This document shows positions 1 through 7,620 of a stretch of DNA of 64,000 bases, in pieces. Source of the stretch: Oscillospiraceae bacterium (GTDB lineage: Bacteria > Bacillota > Clostridia > Oscillospirales > Oscillospiraceae); contig JAFSZX010000004.1 in assembly GCA_017458825.1 (NCBI GenBank), positions 37,156 to 101,155 on the forward strand, read 5' to 3'. A program made the position numbers and the translations under genes. The first letter of the stretch is position 1, and every line of letters begins with the position of its first letter. The notes beneath the pieces were generated by a model, which had not been told where the DNA came from, searched no databases, and saw nothing but the letters and a program-made list of their open reading frames with translations.

Positions 1-104
1 CGCCTTTCGGCAAGGCGCTCATGGGCGCCAAGGCGGGTGACGAGGTATCTGTCGAAGCGCCTCGGGGCGTGATCCGCTATCGGATCGATTCTATTGAGCG
101 TTGA
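1..104 (+). CDS. greA: Transcription elongation factor GreA, C-terminal fragment
   Basis: The window opens inside this gene; only the last 33 codons are present, ending in TGA at 102-104. The readable peptide contains FGKALMGAKAGDEVSVEAP and then a short beta-rich end, which matches the C-terminal domain of GreA. GreA rescues backtracked RNA polymerase by stimulating transcript cleavage. A greA-lysS gene pair is common in clostridia, and lysS starts 34 bases downstream with no terminator between, so the two are probably co-transcribed. The identification rests on a short tail. Confidence 0.8.
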   Translation, partial: PFGKALMGAKAGDEVSVEAPRGVIRYRIDSIER

Positions 105-138
105 AGGCTTCGGTTGATATACGAAAGGAGCACAGCAC

Positions 139-1785
139 ATGGCGGAACAGACCAATCAGACCCAGCAGGAGTTAAGTGAGATCCTCCGGATCCGTCGGGA
201 GAAACTGCAGGCGCTGCAGGCGGCGGGCATGGATCCGTTCACCGTAACGACGTACGACGTGACCCATCACGCCGCCGAAATCAAGGAACAGTTTGACGCG
301 CTGGAAGGGCAGACGGTGTCCGTGGCGGGTCGGCTGATGAGCAAGCGCGGCATGGGCAAGGTGTCGTTTTGCGATCTGCAGGACAAGTCCGGCCGCATTC
401 AGCTCTATGCCCGGCAGGACGAGATGGAAGCGGCGGACTATGACCGTTTCAAGAAATACGACATTGGCGACATTGTAGGCGTTCGGGGCGATGTGTTCCG
501 CACCCAGCGGGGCGAGATGAGCGTCCGTGCCAGATCGGTCACGCTCTTGAGCAAGTCCCTCCAGCCCCTGCCGGAGAAGTTCCACGGCTTGCAGGACAAG
601 GAGCTTCGCTATCGCCAGCGTTACGTGGATCTGATTGTCAATCCCGAATCCAAGCGGAATTTTGAGATCCGCAGTCAGTTCGTGTCTTTTGTGCGCCGCT
701 TTTTGGAACAGCGCGGCTTTATGGAAGTGGAAACGCCTGTATTGAGTCCCATCGCCGGCGGCGCCACCGCCCGTCCCTTTATCACCCACCACAACACGCT
801 GGATATTGATATGTACCTGCGTATCGCCACGGAACTGCACCTGAAGCGTCTGATCGTGGGCGGTATGGAGCGCGTGTTTGAAGTCGGGCGCATTTTCCGC
901 AACGAGGGGATGGACACCAAGCACAATCCGGAATTCACCACCTGCGAGCTCTATCAGGCATACACCGACCTGGGCGGCATGATGGACGTGCTGGAGGGGA
1001 TCATCTCCGGCGCGGCGCAGGAGATTTTAGGCACCTATCAGGTGAACTGGCTGGGTCATGAGATCGACCTGACCCCCGGCTGGCGCCGTGTCACCATGGC
1101 GGACGCGGTGAAGGAGCATACCGGCGCCGATTTCATGGCGTGCGAGGGTGATGCGGACGCCGCCGTCGCGCTGGCGAAGAGCGTCGGCGTGGACATGGAG
1201 GGCGTGGATCACACCTGGGGCAACGCGCTGTATGAGACGTTTGACCAGAAGGTGGAGGAAAAGCTCATCCAGCCCACGTTCATCACCATGTATCCCGTGG
1301 AGGTCAGTCCTCTGGCAAAGCGCAGTCCCGCCGACCCGCACCTGACGGAGCGGTACGAGGCGTTCATCTGCTCCTGCGAAATGGGCAACGCCTTCTCCGA
1401 GCTGAACGACCCCATCGATCAGTATGAGCGGTTCAAGGCGCAGGCGGCGAAGCGCGCCAACGGCGACGAGGAAGCCGACATGATGGATGAGGATTTTGTG
1501 CTGGCACTGGAATACGGCATGCCGCCCACCGGCGGCCTCGGCTTCGGCATCGACCGTTGCGCCATGATGCTCTGCGGCACCGACTCCATCCGCGACGTGA
1601 TTTTGTTCCCGACCATGAAACCCATGGATAAGGATAAGCCGGCGTCCAAGGCGGAAGAGAAGCCGGTTGAGGCAGTGCCTGCCGCCGAAGAGAAGATCGA
1701 CTTTTCCAACGTGGTGATCGAGCCCTTGTTCCGGGATACAGTCGATTTTTACACCGTCAGCAAGAGCGATTTGCGTGCGGTGTAG
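139..1785 (+). CDS. lysS: Lysyl-tRNA synthetase, class II, ending at an amber codon
   Basis: Charges tRNA-Lys with lysine in the cytoplasm. The 548-residue product has the N-terminal anticodon-binding OB fold (about 55-165), the class II core with motif 2 (FRNEGMDTKHNPEF, about 255-270) and motif 3 (GLGFGIDRCAMML, about 467-480). The start is an ATG after GAAAGGAG. After the core comes a Lys/Pro/Ala/Glu-rich linker (about 498-520) and the opening of an EMAPII/MetRS-type tRNA-binding domain, which stops at TAG (1783-1785). The same frame continues for 95 more sense codons. The catalytic part is complete and should work; the extension is lost unless the amber is read through. Confidence 0.95.
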   Translation: MAEQTNQTQQELSEILRIRREKLQALQAAGMDPFTVTTYDVTHHAAEIKEQFDALEGQTVSVAGRLMSKRGMGKVSFCDLQDKSGRIQLYARQDEMEAADYDRFKKYDIGDIVGVRGDVFRTQRGEMSVRARSVTLLSKSLQPLPEKFHGLQDKELRYRQRYVDLIVNPESKRNFEIRSQFVSFVRRFLEQRGFMEVETPVLSPIAGGATARPFITHHNTLDIDMYLRIATELHLKRLIVGGMERVFEVGRIFRNEGMDTKHNPEFTTCELYQAYTDLGGMMDVLEGIISGAAQEILGTYQVNWLGHEIDLTPGWRRVTMADAVKEHTGADFMACEGDADAAVALAKSVGVDMEGVDHTWGNALYETFDQKVEEKLIQPTFITMYPVEVSPLAKRSPADPHLTERYEAFICSCEMGNAFSELNDPIDQYERFKAQAAKRANGDEEADMMDEDFVLALEYGMPPTGGLGFGIDRCAMMLCGTDSIRDVILFPTMKPMDKDKPASKAEEKPVEAVPAAEEKIDFSNVVIEPLFRDTVDFYTVSKSDLRAV

Positions 1786-2073
1786 GTACTCGCCTGCGAA
1801 GCGGTCCCCAAATCCAAGAAGCTCCTGCAGTTCACGCTGGATGACGGTTCCGGCGAGAACAGGACGATTTTGAGCGGTATCCACGCCTATTATGAACCGG
1901 AAGAACTGATCGGGAAGACGTGCATCGCGATCACCAACCTGCCTCCCAGAGCCATGATGGGGATCGAATCCTGCGGTATGCTGATTAGCGCCGTCCATAA
2001 GGAAGGCGAGGAAGAGAAGCTCCATCTTCTGATGGTGGATCCGCATATTCCCGCCGGCGCGAAGCTGTACTGA
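1786..2073 (+). pseudogene. Severed C-terminal tRNA-binding domain of LysS
   Basis: Directly after the amber codon the lysS frame stays open to TGA at 2071-2073. The 95 residues read as an EMAPII/MetRS C-terminal type tRNA-binding fold, with segments such as AVPKSKKLLQFTLDDG, IAITNLPPRAMMGIES and GMLISAV. Without the stop, LysS would be 644 residues. No ribosome-binding site precedes the only early internal start (a TTG at 1870), so independent translation is unlikely. The domain looks well conserved, so the stop is recent, suppressed, or a sequencing error. TAG differs from the lysine codon AAG by one base. Confidence 0.75.
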
Positions 2074-2117
2074 TCGCAGCTCATTCGGCGCGTCGGGAAA
2101 AACAAATGTATACCAAG

Positions 2118-2192
2118 TGCGCCATGGGTGTTCCAACGCGGCGATCGCACCCCGTCTTTCGGGGATCGCCCGGTTGCCATGGCGCATTTTTT
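2118..2192 (+). terminator. lysS terminator, long two-part hairpin
   Basis: Outer arms TGCGCCATGG (2118-2127) and CCATGGCGCA (2177-2186) pair perfectly over 10 bp. An inner GCGATC/GATCGC stem lies between them, and six T follow at 2187-2192. It sits 45 bases after the lysS frame ends and just before the phosphatase remnant. Confidence 0.75.
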
Positions 2193-2206
2193 AACAAAAT
2201 GAACCG

Positions 2207-2528
2207 GTGGACGTAACAACGCTGAACATCAGCAAGACCATGGAAAACGACGCCGCGTTTATCTATGTGATCGAGCCGGACCGCACGGATTACGGACAGA
2301 TCCTGTTCCTGTTTTCCACGATCAACCAGAACAGCAACGATTCCCTCTATGATTTCGGCTATCTCCGCCAGACCACCAACGACGAGTATCGTGAGAAATA
2401 CCGCGCGTTGTATGAGGGCGCCTCGGCGCGGAGCTGTCACTGGCGACCAGGATCCAGGCGGCGATGATGCCCCATGTTTTTCCGCCGTTTCCGGATCGTT
2501 CGGAATTTGATATCTATACCCGCATGAT
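2207..2528 (+). pseudogene. Remnant of a membrane sensor / SpoIIE-family PP2C phosphatase
   Basis: Two pieces of one protein survive in different frames. Frame 2 from 2207 gives a sensor-domain piece (AFIYVIEPDRTDYGQILFLF ... NDEYREKYRALYEG). Around 2420-2430 the reading moves to frame 1 and gives ELSLATRIQAAMMPHVFPPF and PDRSEFDIY, the start of a RsbU/SpoIIE-type PP2C domain. The membrane/HAMP segment normally between them and the rest of the phosphatase, including its metal ligands, are missing. The 5' end is also truncated against the lysS terminator. This is a decayed gene with an internal deletion. The family assignment is from remembered motifs. Confidence 0.65.
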
Positions 2529-2590
2529 CCGCCGTTTTTCACCGCACGGTGTTTCCGTTCGCCAAAAATGGCAAAAAATGAAACTTCCTC

Positions 2591-2635
2591 TTGTTTCCTC
2601 CGCCGCACTGTGATACACTTTGATAGGTCAAAGTG
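2591..2635 (+). promoter_or_regulatory. Promoter of the transketolase operon with an overlapping 8-bp palindrome
   Basis: TTGTTT (2591-2596), a 17-base spacer and TACACT (2614-2619) form a plausible sigma-A promoter. A perfect inverted repeat, CACTTTGA (2616-2623) and TCAAAGTG (2628-2635), covers the end of the -10 box and the expected start site. That is a typical repressor-operator position. No regulator is identified. Confidence 0.45.
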
Positions 2636-2688
2636 AAAGGGCGGCGGCGCCAAAAGCGCACGGTCCCAAACGAAAGGAGTACAACGAT

Positions 2689-3522
2689 ATGGATGCAAAA
2701 AAGATCGAACTGCTGGCGGCGCAGATTCGTCTGGAGACGTTGCGTGTGATCCACTCACTGGGCTTCGGCCACGTGGGCGGCTCCATGGATCTGGCGGATC
2801 TGATGGCTGTACTGTACGGCGAAGAGATGCGTTACGACCCCAAAAATCCCCACTGGGCGGACCGTGACTGGCTGGTGATGTCCAAGGGCCACGCCGGTCC
2901 CGTGGTCTATGCCACGTTCGGACTGATGGGTTTTTATCCCATGGAAGAGGCGTATACGCTCAATAAGCCCCACACCCGTTTCCCCAGCCACACCGACCGG
3001 AAGCTGACCCCCGGCGTGGATCTGACCACCGGCTCACTGGGCCAGGGCGTATCCACCGCGGTAGGCGCCGCCATCGGCAATAAGATCGACGGGCGTGATA
3101 ACCGTGTGTTCTGCATTGTGGGCGACGGTGAGGCGGATGAAGGACAGGTCTGGGAAGCGTTCCATCTGGCGTATGCCAAGAAGCTGGACAACATCATTTT
3201 CTTCATCGACAAGAACGGCTATCAGCTTGACGGCAGTACCGAGAAGATCCTCGACCACGGCGATCTGGCGGCGAAGGTGTCAGGCTTTGGTCTTTACACC
3301 CAGGAGATCGACGGGCACGACGTGAGGGCGATCTATCAGGCGATCGAGAATGCCAAGGCGAAGAAGGGCGTGCCGAGCTGCATCGTACTGGATACGATCA
3401 AGGCGAAGGGCGCCACGTTTGCCGAGCCTAAACACGAGCACTCCTCCCAGCCCAGCGAGGAGAAGTGGCAGGAAGCTCTGGCGGCGTCCGAGAAGGCGCT
3501 GGCGGCTCTGCAGAACGCGTAA
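2689..3522 (+). CDS. Transketolase, N-terminal (TPP-binding) subunit
   Basis: First half of a split transketolase, which moves two-carbon units between sugar phosphates in the non-oxidative pentose phosphate pathway. The 277 residues cover the thiamine-diphosphate domain: a glycine-rich start with His28 (GFGHVGGS), SKGHAGP, and the TPP motif beginning GDGEADEG (about 145-152). I chose ATG 2689 because it follows GAAAGGAG; an upstream ATG at 2620 lacks a site and would add 23 unrelated residues. The C-terminal subunit follows after 15 bases. This is probably the housekeeping pair, since a second, diverged pair lies in the polysaccharide locus. Confidence 0.93.
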   Translation: MDAKKIELLAAQIRLETLRVIHSLGFGHVGGSMDLADLMAVLYGEEMRYDPKNPHWADRDWLVMSKGHAGPVVYATFGLMGFYPMEEAYTLNKPHTRFPSHTDRKLTPGVDLTTGSLGQGVSTAVGAAIGNKIDGRDNRVFCIVGDGEADEGQVWEAFHLAYAKKLDNIIFFIDKNGYQLDGSTEKILDHGDLAAKVSGFGLYTQEIDGHDVRAIYQAIENAKAKKGVPSCIVLDTIKAKGATFAEPKHEHSSQPSEEKWQEALAASEKALAALQNA

Positions 3523-3537
3523 GAGGAGGGTAAGACG

Positions 3538-4509
3538 ATGAAAGTGAATTTGATTGCAAAGCATGAAAAAGACAGCCGTGCCTGCCGTGACGGCATGGCG
3601 CTGACCGTAAAGGCACTGATGGCGGAGGATCCCTCTGTCTGCTACGTGGACTGCGACCTGATGGGCTGTGTCAATACCAAGCAGCTCATGGAGCTCTATC
3701 CCGACCGCGCGTTTGAAGCCGGTATTGCCGAGGGCAACGCCGCCGGCGTGGCGGCGGGTCTTGCCGCCACCGGCAAGAAGGTGTTCTTCCATTCTTTCGG
3801 CACGTTTTCCTCCCGCCGTTGCTACGATCAGATCTATATGTCCGCCGCCTATGCCGACCTGCCGGTCCACGTACTGGGCAGTGACGCCGGCGTGAGCGCC
3901 GCCTTCAACGGCGGTACCCACATGCCGCTGGAGGATGCCGCTATGTATATGTCCATTCCCCAGGCGGTGGTGTTTGATGTGTGCGACTATGACCAGCTCG
4001 CCTATGTGACCCGCGCCCAGGCGTCGATTCCGGCGGTGACGTATACCCGTTTCGTCCGCAAGAATTTCAAGACCATCTACGGCAAGGGCACCAAGTTCCG
4101 CTGGGGCAAGGGCATTGTGCTCCACGAGAGCGACAACGATCAGGCGACCATTATCACCTCCGGCATTATGGTAGACGAGGCGCTGTTGGCGTATGAAAAG
4201 CTGAAAAAGCGCGGCATCAACGTCCGCGTGGTGGATATGTTCACATGGAAGCCGCTGGATGAGAAGCTGGTCATCAAGTGCGCCGAGGAGACCGGCGCCA
4301 TCGTGACGGCGGAAAACCACAACGTCACCTGCGGTCTCGGCAGTGCCGTGGCAAATTGCCTGGCGAAGAGCCGTCCCACCGTGCAGGAGTTCGTGGGCGT
4401 GCAGGATCGGTTCGGTCAGGTAGGTCCCCAGGACTTCCTGATGGACGAATACGGTCTGCGTGCCGCCAACATCGTGGCGGCGGTCAAAAAGGCGATCCGC
4501 CGCAAATAA
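3538..4509 (+). CDS. Transketolase, C-terminal (pyrimidine-binding) subunit
   Basis: Second half of the split transketolase (323 residues). It contains the pyrimidine-binding domain with the activating glutamate in FEAGIAEGNAAG (near residue 65), then the C-terminal transketolase domain. It partners the preceding subunit, and the pair together match the domain content of a single-chain transketolase. GAGGAGGG precedes the ATG. The gene ends at a strong bidirectional terminator shared with the convergent ABC transporter genes. Confidence 0.93.
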   Translation: MKVNLIAKHEKDSRACRDGMALTVKALMAEDPSVCYVDCDLMGCVNTKQLMELYPDRAFEAGIAEGNAAGVAAGLAATGKKVFFHSFGTFSSRRCYDQIYMSAAYADLPVHVLGSDAGVSAAFNGGTHMPLEDAAMYMSIPQAVVFDVCDYDQLAYVTRAQASIPAVTYTRFVRKNFKTIYGKGTKFRWGKGIVLHESDNDQATIITSGIMVDEALLAYEKLKKRGINVRVVDMFTWKPLDEKLVIKCAEETGAIVTAENHNVTCGLGSAVANCLAKSRPTVQEFVGVQDRFGQVGPQDFLMDEYGLRAANIVAAVKKAIRRK

Positions 4510-4516
4510 GAAAGGC

Positions 4517-4558
4517 ATAAAAACACCGCTCCGCGAGACCGCGGAGCGGTGTTTTTAT
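4517..4558. terminator. Bidirectional terminator between convergent operons
   Basis: Arms 4517-4535 and 4540-4558 form a perfect 19-bp inverted repeat with an AGAC loop. The GC core CACCGCTCCGCG is flanked by A-run and T-run on both sides. It lies between the stop of transketolase (+) and the stop of the ABC ATPase (-), so it can serve both. Confidence 0.9.
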
Positions 4559-4569
4559 GTTTCGCGTTT

Positions 4570-5364
4570 TTACGCAAGCAGCATTTTATCGGTCACGTCG
4601 TCACTGCCGCTGACACGGTTGAACATCTCCAGCAACTGGGGCACCGTCAGCTTGGACTTTTCCTCTCCCCGAATGTCCAGCACGATCCGTCCGGCATTCA
4701 TCATGATCAGCCGGTTGCCGTGGGCAATGGCGTCTTTCATGTTGTGGGTCACCATCATAGTAGTCAGATTGTGTTCCGCCACGATCTTATCCGACAGCGC
4801 CAGCACCTTTTCCGCGGTACGGGGATCCAGCGCGGCGGTATGCTCATCTAAAAGAAGCAGTTTGGGCTGTTGCAAAGACGCCATCAACAGCGTCAGCGCC
4901 TGCCGCTGGCCGCCCGAGAGCAATCCGACCCGTGCCGTCATCCGATCCTCCAACCCCAGATCCAACTGCCGCAGCATTTCCCGATACCGTTCCCGTTCGC
5001 CGCCGGAGATACCCCAGCGAAGTCCCCGGTGCTTTCCGCGTCGGGCGGCAAGGGCGAGGTTTTCCTCAATGAGCATACTGGGCGCCGTACCCATCATGGG
5101 GTCTTGAAACACACGCCCCAGGTATTTCGCGCGCTTATATTCCGGCATCCGTGTAATGTCCACACCGTCCAGCACCACCGAGCCGCTGTCGGCTGTCAGC
5201 GTGCCGGATACCACGTTCAGCAGCGTGGATTTTCCCGCGCCGTTGCCGCCGATCACGGTGACGAAGTCGCCGTCCTCCAGCGTCAGATCTACGCCGCACA
5301 GCGCCGCTTTCTCATTCACGGTGCCGGGAAAGAACGTCTTTTTGACCGCTTTGATCTCAAGCAT
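4570..5364 (-). CDS. ABC transporter ATP-binding protein, ABC.X4 / TrpXYZ-type
   Basis: Cytoplasmic ATPase of an importer (264 residues). Walker A is GGNGAGKSTLL, the signature is LSGGQRQALTLL, and Walker B is LLLLDEHTAALD, with the unusual His after the catalytic Glu that I associate with this family. Its start overlaps the permease stop by eight bases. With the permease and lipoprotein upstream it forms an SBP-permease-ATPase operon of the COG2984/4120/1101 type. Characterised relatives (TrpXYZ in streptococci) handle aromatic amino acids, but substrate cannot be read here. Confidence 0.9.
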   Translation of the reverse strand: MLEIKAVKKTFFPGTVNEKAALCGVDLTLEDGDFVTVIGGNGAGKSTLLNVVSGTLTADSGSVVLDGVDITRMPEYKRAKYLGRVFQDPMMGTAPSMLIEENLALAARRGKHRGLRWGISGGERERYREMLRQLDLGLEDRMTARVGLLSGGQRQALTLLMASLQQPKLLLLDEHTAALDPRTAEKVLALSDKIVAEHNLTTMMVTHNMKDAIAHGNRLIMMNAGRIVLDIRGEEKSKLTVPQLLEMFNRVSGSDDVTDKMLLA

Positions 5365-6283
5365 GCTTCACACCGCCCTTCTCTTTTTTGATGCCCGCGT
5401 GGCTCTTCCAGTAGGGAATGGCAAGGAACACAGCCACAATGGCGGCGGAGATCAGTTTCAGATCGTTGGTGTTCAAGCCCAGCTGCAGCACGATTTGGAG
5501 CACGATGTAGTAGATGATCGCGCCGATGATGACCGTGGCAAGCCGCAGGGCGAAGTTGCGGAACAGCTTCCCCAGCAGCACCTCGCCGATGATCACGGAC
5601 GCCAGACCGATCACGATGGCGCCGCGCCCCATGCCCACGTCCGCCGAGCCCTGATACTGGGAAAGAAAAGCGCCGGCAAGCGCCACCAGCCCGTTGGAGA
5701 GCATCAGTCCCAGAATGGTATAGCGGCGCGTGTTGATCCCCTGAGAACGCGCCATTTTGGCGTTAGCGCCGGTGGCGCGGATGGCACAGCCTTTTTCCGT
5801 GCCGAAGAACCAGTAGAGCGCCAGGATCACTACCGCGCACACCAGCACCAACAGGGGCAGGGGGTTGGTCAGATTCCCCGCGCGCACAAACCGCTGGGAA
5901 ACCACCAGCGGATATTTGTCCACGCTCAAAGCCTGATTGGCTTTGCCCCCCAGGATCCGCAGGTTCACGGAATAGAGGGCGAGCTGTGTCAGGATACCGG
6001 CAAGGATGGCGGGGATCCCGCAGTGCCCGTGCAAAAGGCCGGTCACAAGCCCTGCCAGCACACCGGCGGCAAAGGCGCACACCATGGCAAGCCACGGATT
6101 CCATCCGGCGCGGATCAGCATCACGCATACGGCGCCGCCGGTGGCGATGGAGCCGTCCACCGTCAGATCCGCCACGTCCAGTACGCGGAAGGTAATGTAC
6201 ACGCCGATCGCCATAATGCCCCAGACCATTCCCTGTGCGGCGGCGCCCGGCAGTGCGTTGAGTAAGGATACAAAGAAATTCAT
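5357..6283 (-). CDS. ABC transporter permease, ABC.X4 / TrpXYZ-type
   Basis: Integral membrane subunit of 308 residues with about eight to nine hydrophobic segments, including GMVWGIMAIGVYITFRVLD near the N terminus, typical of the branched-chain/ribose-like permease fold. The motif DLTVDGSIATGGAV is characteristic of this permease family. It overlaps the ATPase start and lies 109 bases downstream of the lipoprotein gene, with a strong hairpin in the gap. The basic C-terminal tail (KSHAGIKKEKGG) is likely cytoplasmic. Confidence 0.88.
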   Translation of the reverse strand: MNFFVSLLNALPGAAAQGMVWGIMAIGVYITFRVLDVADLTVDGSIATGGAVCVMLIRAGWNPWLAMVCAFAAGVLAGLVTGLLHGHCGIPAILAGILTQLALYSVNLRILGGKANQALSVDKYPLVVSQRFVRAGNLTNPLPLLVLVCAVVILALYWFFGTEKGCAIRATGANAKMARSQGINTRRYTILGLMLSNGLVALAGAFLSQYQGSADVGMGRGAIVIGLASVIIGEVLLGKLFRNFALRLATVIIGAIIYYIVLQIVLQLGLNTNDLKLISAAIVAVFLAIPYWKSHAGIKKEKGGVKHA

Positions 6284-6310
6284 GCAAAAGCTCCCTTATG
6301 CCCGTGGCAA

Positions 6311-6324
6311 ATTGTCCGGACAAT
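6311..6324. repeat. Perfect 14-bp palindrome upstream of the ABC permease
   Basis: ATTGTCCGGACAAT is fully self-complementary and lies 27 bases before the permease start and next to an oligo-T tract. It could be an operator or part of a transcript processing site. Nothing in the sequence decides between these. Confidence 0.35.
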
Positions 6325-6339
6325 GTTTTTTAAACAACA

Positions 6340-6371
6340 GGATATGGGGACACAAGCGTGTCCCCATATCC
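6340..6371 (-). terminator. Hairpin between lipoprotein and permease genes (intra-operon attenuator)
   Basis: A perfect 14-bp stem (6340-6353 with 6358-6371) with a four-base loop lies 22 bases after the solute-binding gene. On the minus strand it is followed by a T/G-rich run. It probably lowers expression of permease and ATPase relative to the binding protein, or protects the 3' end of the first cistron. Confidence 0.6.
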
Positions 6372-6392
6372 GCGGTTTGCTAACAGCTCGTA

Positions 6393-7367
6393 TCAGCCCT
6401 CGATAGCGGTGTATCCCTCCACAGGCGTGATGCCCATGGCTTCGCAGATAGCGGGATTATACTTGGGGGTGCACTCGGTATAGGCGATGGGCATGGTGGA
6501 AATATCCGCCTCACCGGTGAGGACCTTGGCGGCCATCTGACCGGTGGTGTAGCCCAGATCGTAGTAGCTGATGGACAGGGTGCACACGCCGCAGCCGGAG
6601 CAGATGCCCTCTTCGCCCACCGCCACCGGCACGCCGGCGGGTACGGTCACGTTGGCGATCGCCTCGGTGTTGGAAGCGGCGGTGTTATCGGTGGGGATAT
6701 ACAGCACGTCGCAAGCGTCGCAGGCGGCCTGCGTCACAGACGCCACATCGTTGGTGTCGGTGAACGCGAAGTTCTGGCAGGTGTAGCCCAGCGCGGTGAG
6801 ATACTTGGTCATCTCCTCCACCTGATAGAGGCTGTTGGCCTCGGCGGAGCAGTAGAGCATACCCACGGTCTTGGCTTCGGGGAACCAATCCTTGATCATC
6901 TGGGCCTGCTTCTCCAGATCGGCAAGATCGGAGGTGCCGGAGATGTTGCCGCCCACGGTGCCGCTAAAGTCGTCCAGATCCAGCGCCACGCCGTACGCCG
7001 TGACGGAGGTACCCAGAACGGGAATGGTGGACGTGGCGGACGCGGCGGCGGTCAAAGACGGCGTAGCGTTGGCGAGGATCAGATCCACGTTGTCGGACAC
7101 GAAGCCGTTGACGATGGTGGCGCAGTTGGCGGGATCGCCGCCGGCGTTACCCTCTTTAAAGGTGACCTGTCCGGGCAGCAGCTCGTTGAGCGCGTCCTTG
7201 AAGCCCTGGGTGGCGGCGTCCAGCGCGGCGTGCTGCACGATCTGGCAGATACCCACCACGTAGGTCTTTTGTCCGTCGTTGTCATCGCCGGTGTCGGCCT
7301 TTTCGCCGCAGGCGGCCATGGCAAATACCATGCAGGCGGCAAGCAGCAGTGCAAACAGTTTTTTCAT
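6393..7367 (-). CDS. ABC transporter substrate-binding lipoprotein, ABC.X4 / TrpX-type
   Basis: Extracytoplasmic binding protein (324 residues). The signal peptide MKKLFALLLAACMVFAMAAC ends in a lipobox with the acylated Cys at residue 20, so the mature protein is membrane-anchored. The body matches the two-lobed ABC_sub_bind family (GICQIVQHAALDAATQGF near the mature N terminus). The start at 7367 follows AGGAGGAAAT; a longer upstream frame has no such site. First gene of its operon. The substrate is unknown; aromatic amino acids are a reasonable guess from TrpX relatives. Confidence 0.92.
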   Translation of the reverse strand: MKKLFALLLAACMVFAMAACGEKADTGDDNDGQKTYVVGICQIVQHAALDAATQGFKDALNELLPGQVTFKEGNAGGDPANCATIVNGFVSDNVDLILANATPSLTAAASATSTIPVLGTSVTAYGVALDLDDFSGTVGGNISGTSDLADLEKQAQMIKDWFPEAKTVGMLYCSAEANSLYQVEEMTKYLTALGYTCQNFAFTDTNDVASVTQAACDACDVLYIPTDNTAASNTEAIANVTVPAGVPVAVGEEGICSGCGVCTLSISYYDLGYTTGQMAAKVLTGEADISTMPIAYTECTPKYNPAICEAMGITPVEGYTAIEG

Positions 7368-7454
7368 CGTATTTCCTCCTTTTTCCGGCGTGATGCCGCC
7401 AATGCGCAAGGCGCGTGACGGTCTATGCCGGAAATATGCAATGAAAGTACATGT

Positions 7455-7483
7455 AGAATGCGCCAAAACAGCCCAAAAGTCAA
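7455..7483 (-). promoter_or_regulatory. Possible promoter of the ABC.X4 operon
   Basis: On the minus strand TTGACT (7483-7478) is followed after 17 bases by CATTCT (7460-7455), a good -35 with a weak -10. It lies about 90 bases before the lipoprotein start. Confidence 0.35.
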
Positions 7484-7534
7484 CTGGCATAATGCACAAA
7501 AAAGCGGCGCAAACTTTGATAAATCAGCAGGAAT

Positions 7535-7577
7535 TTAGCCGTTTAAAGCAAAGAAACTCTTTACTTTAAACGGCTAA
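7535..7577. terminator. AT-rich hairpin after the iron-type ABC operon
   Basis: TTAGCCGTTTAAAG (7535-7548) and its exact complement (7564-7577) form a 14-bp stem; a second AAAGA/TCTTT stem lies inside the loop. It lies just beyond the stop of the permease gene and before the next promoter on the same strand. The T-run is poor on the minus strand, so termination is uncertain. Confidence 0.5.
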
Positions 7578-7620
7578 AGGTCTTTTAACAAAAACGACAA
7601 AAACCAAAGAAAAAACTTTT

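Noticed and set aside
1783-1785. Pyrrolysine at the lysS amber codon
   Set aside because: No pylS, pylT or methylamine genes are in the window and the position is expected to be ordinary lysine; truncation or error is simpler.
1027-2187. A 386-codon minus-strand frame over lysS, and similar long antisense frames at 53656-54981 and 60306-61715
   Set aside because: Each mirrors a strongly supported gene on the other strand, with no ribosome-binding site or recognisable domain.
7368-7620. T-box or riboswitch upstream of the TrpX-like operon
   Set aside because: The hairpin at 7535-7577 is AT-rich with no T-box, TPP or other known aptamer core motif visible.
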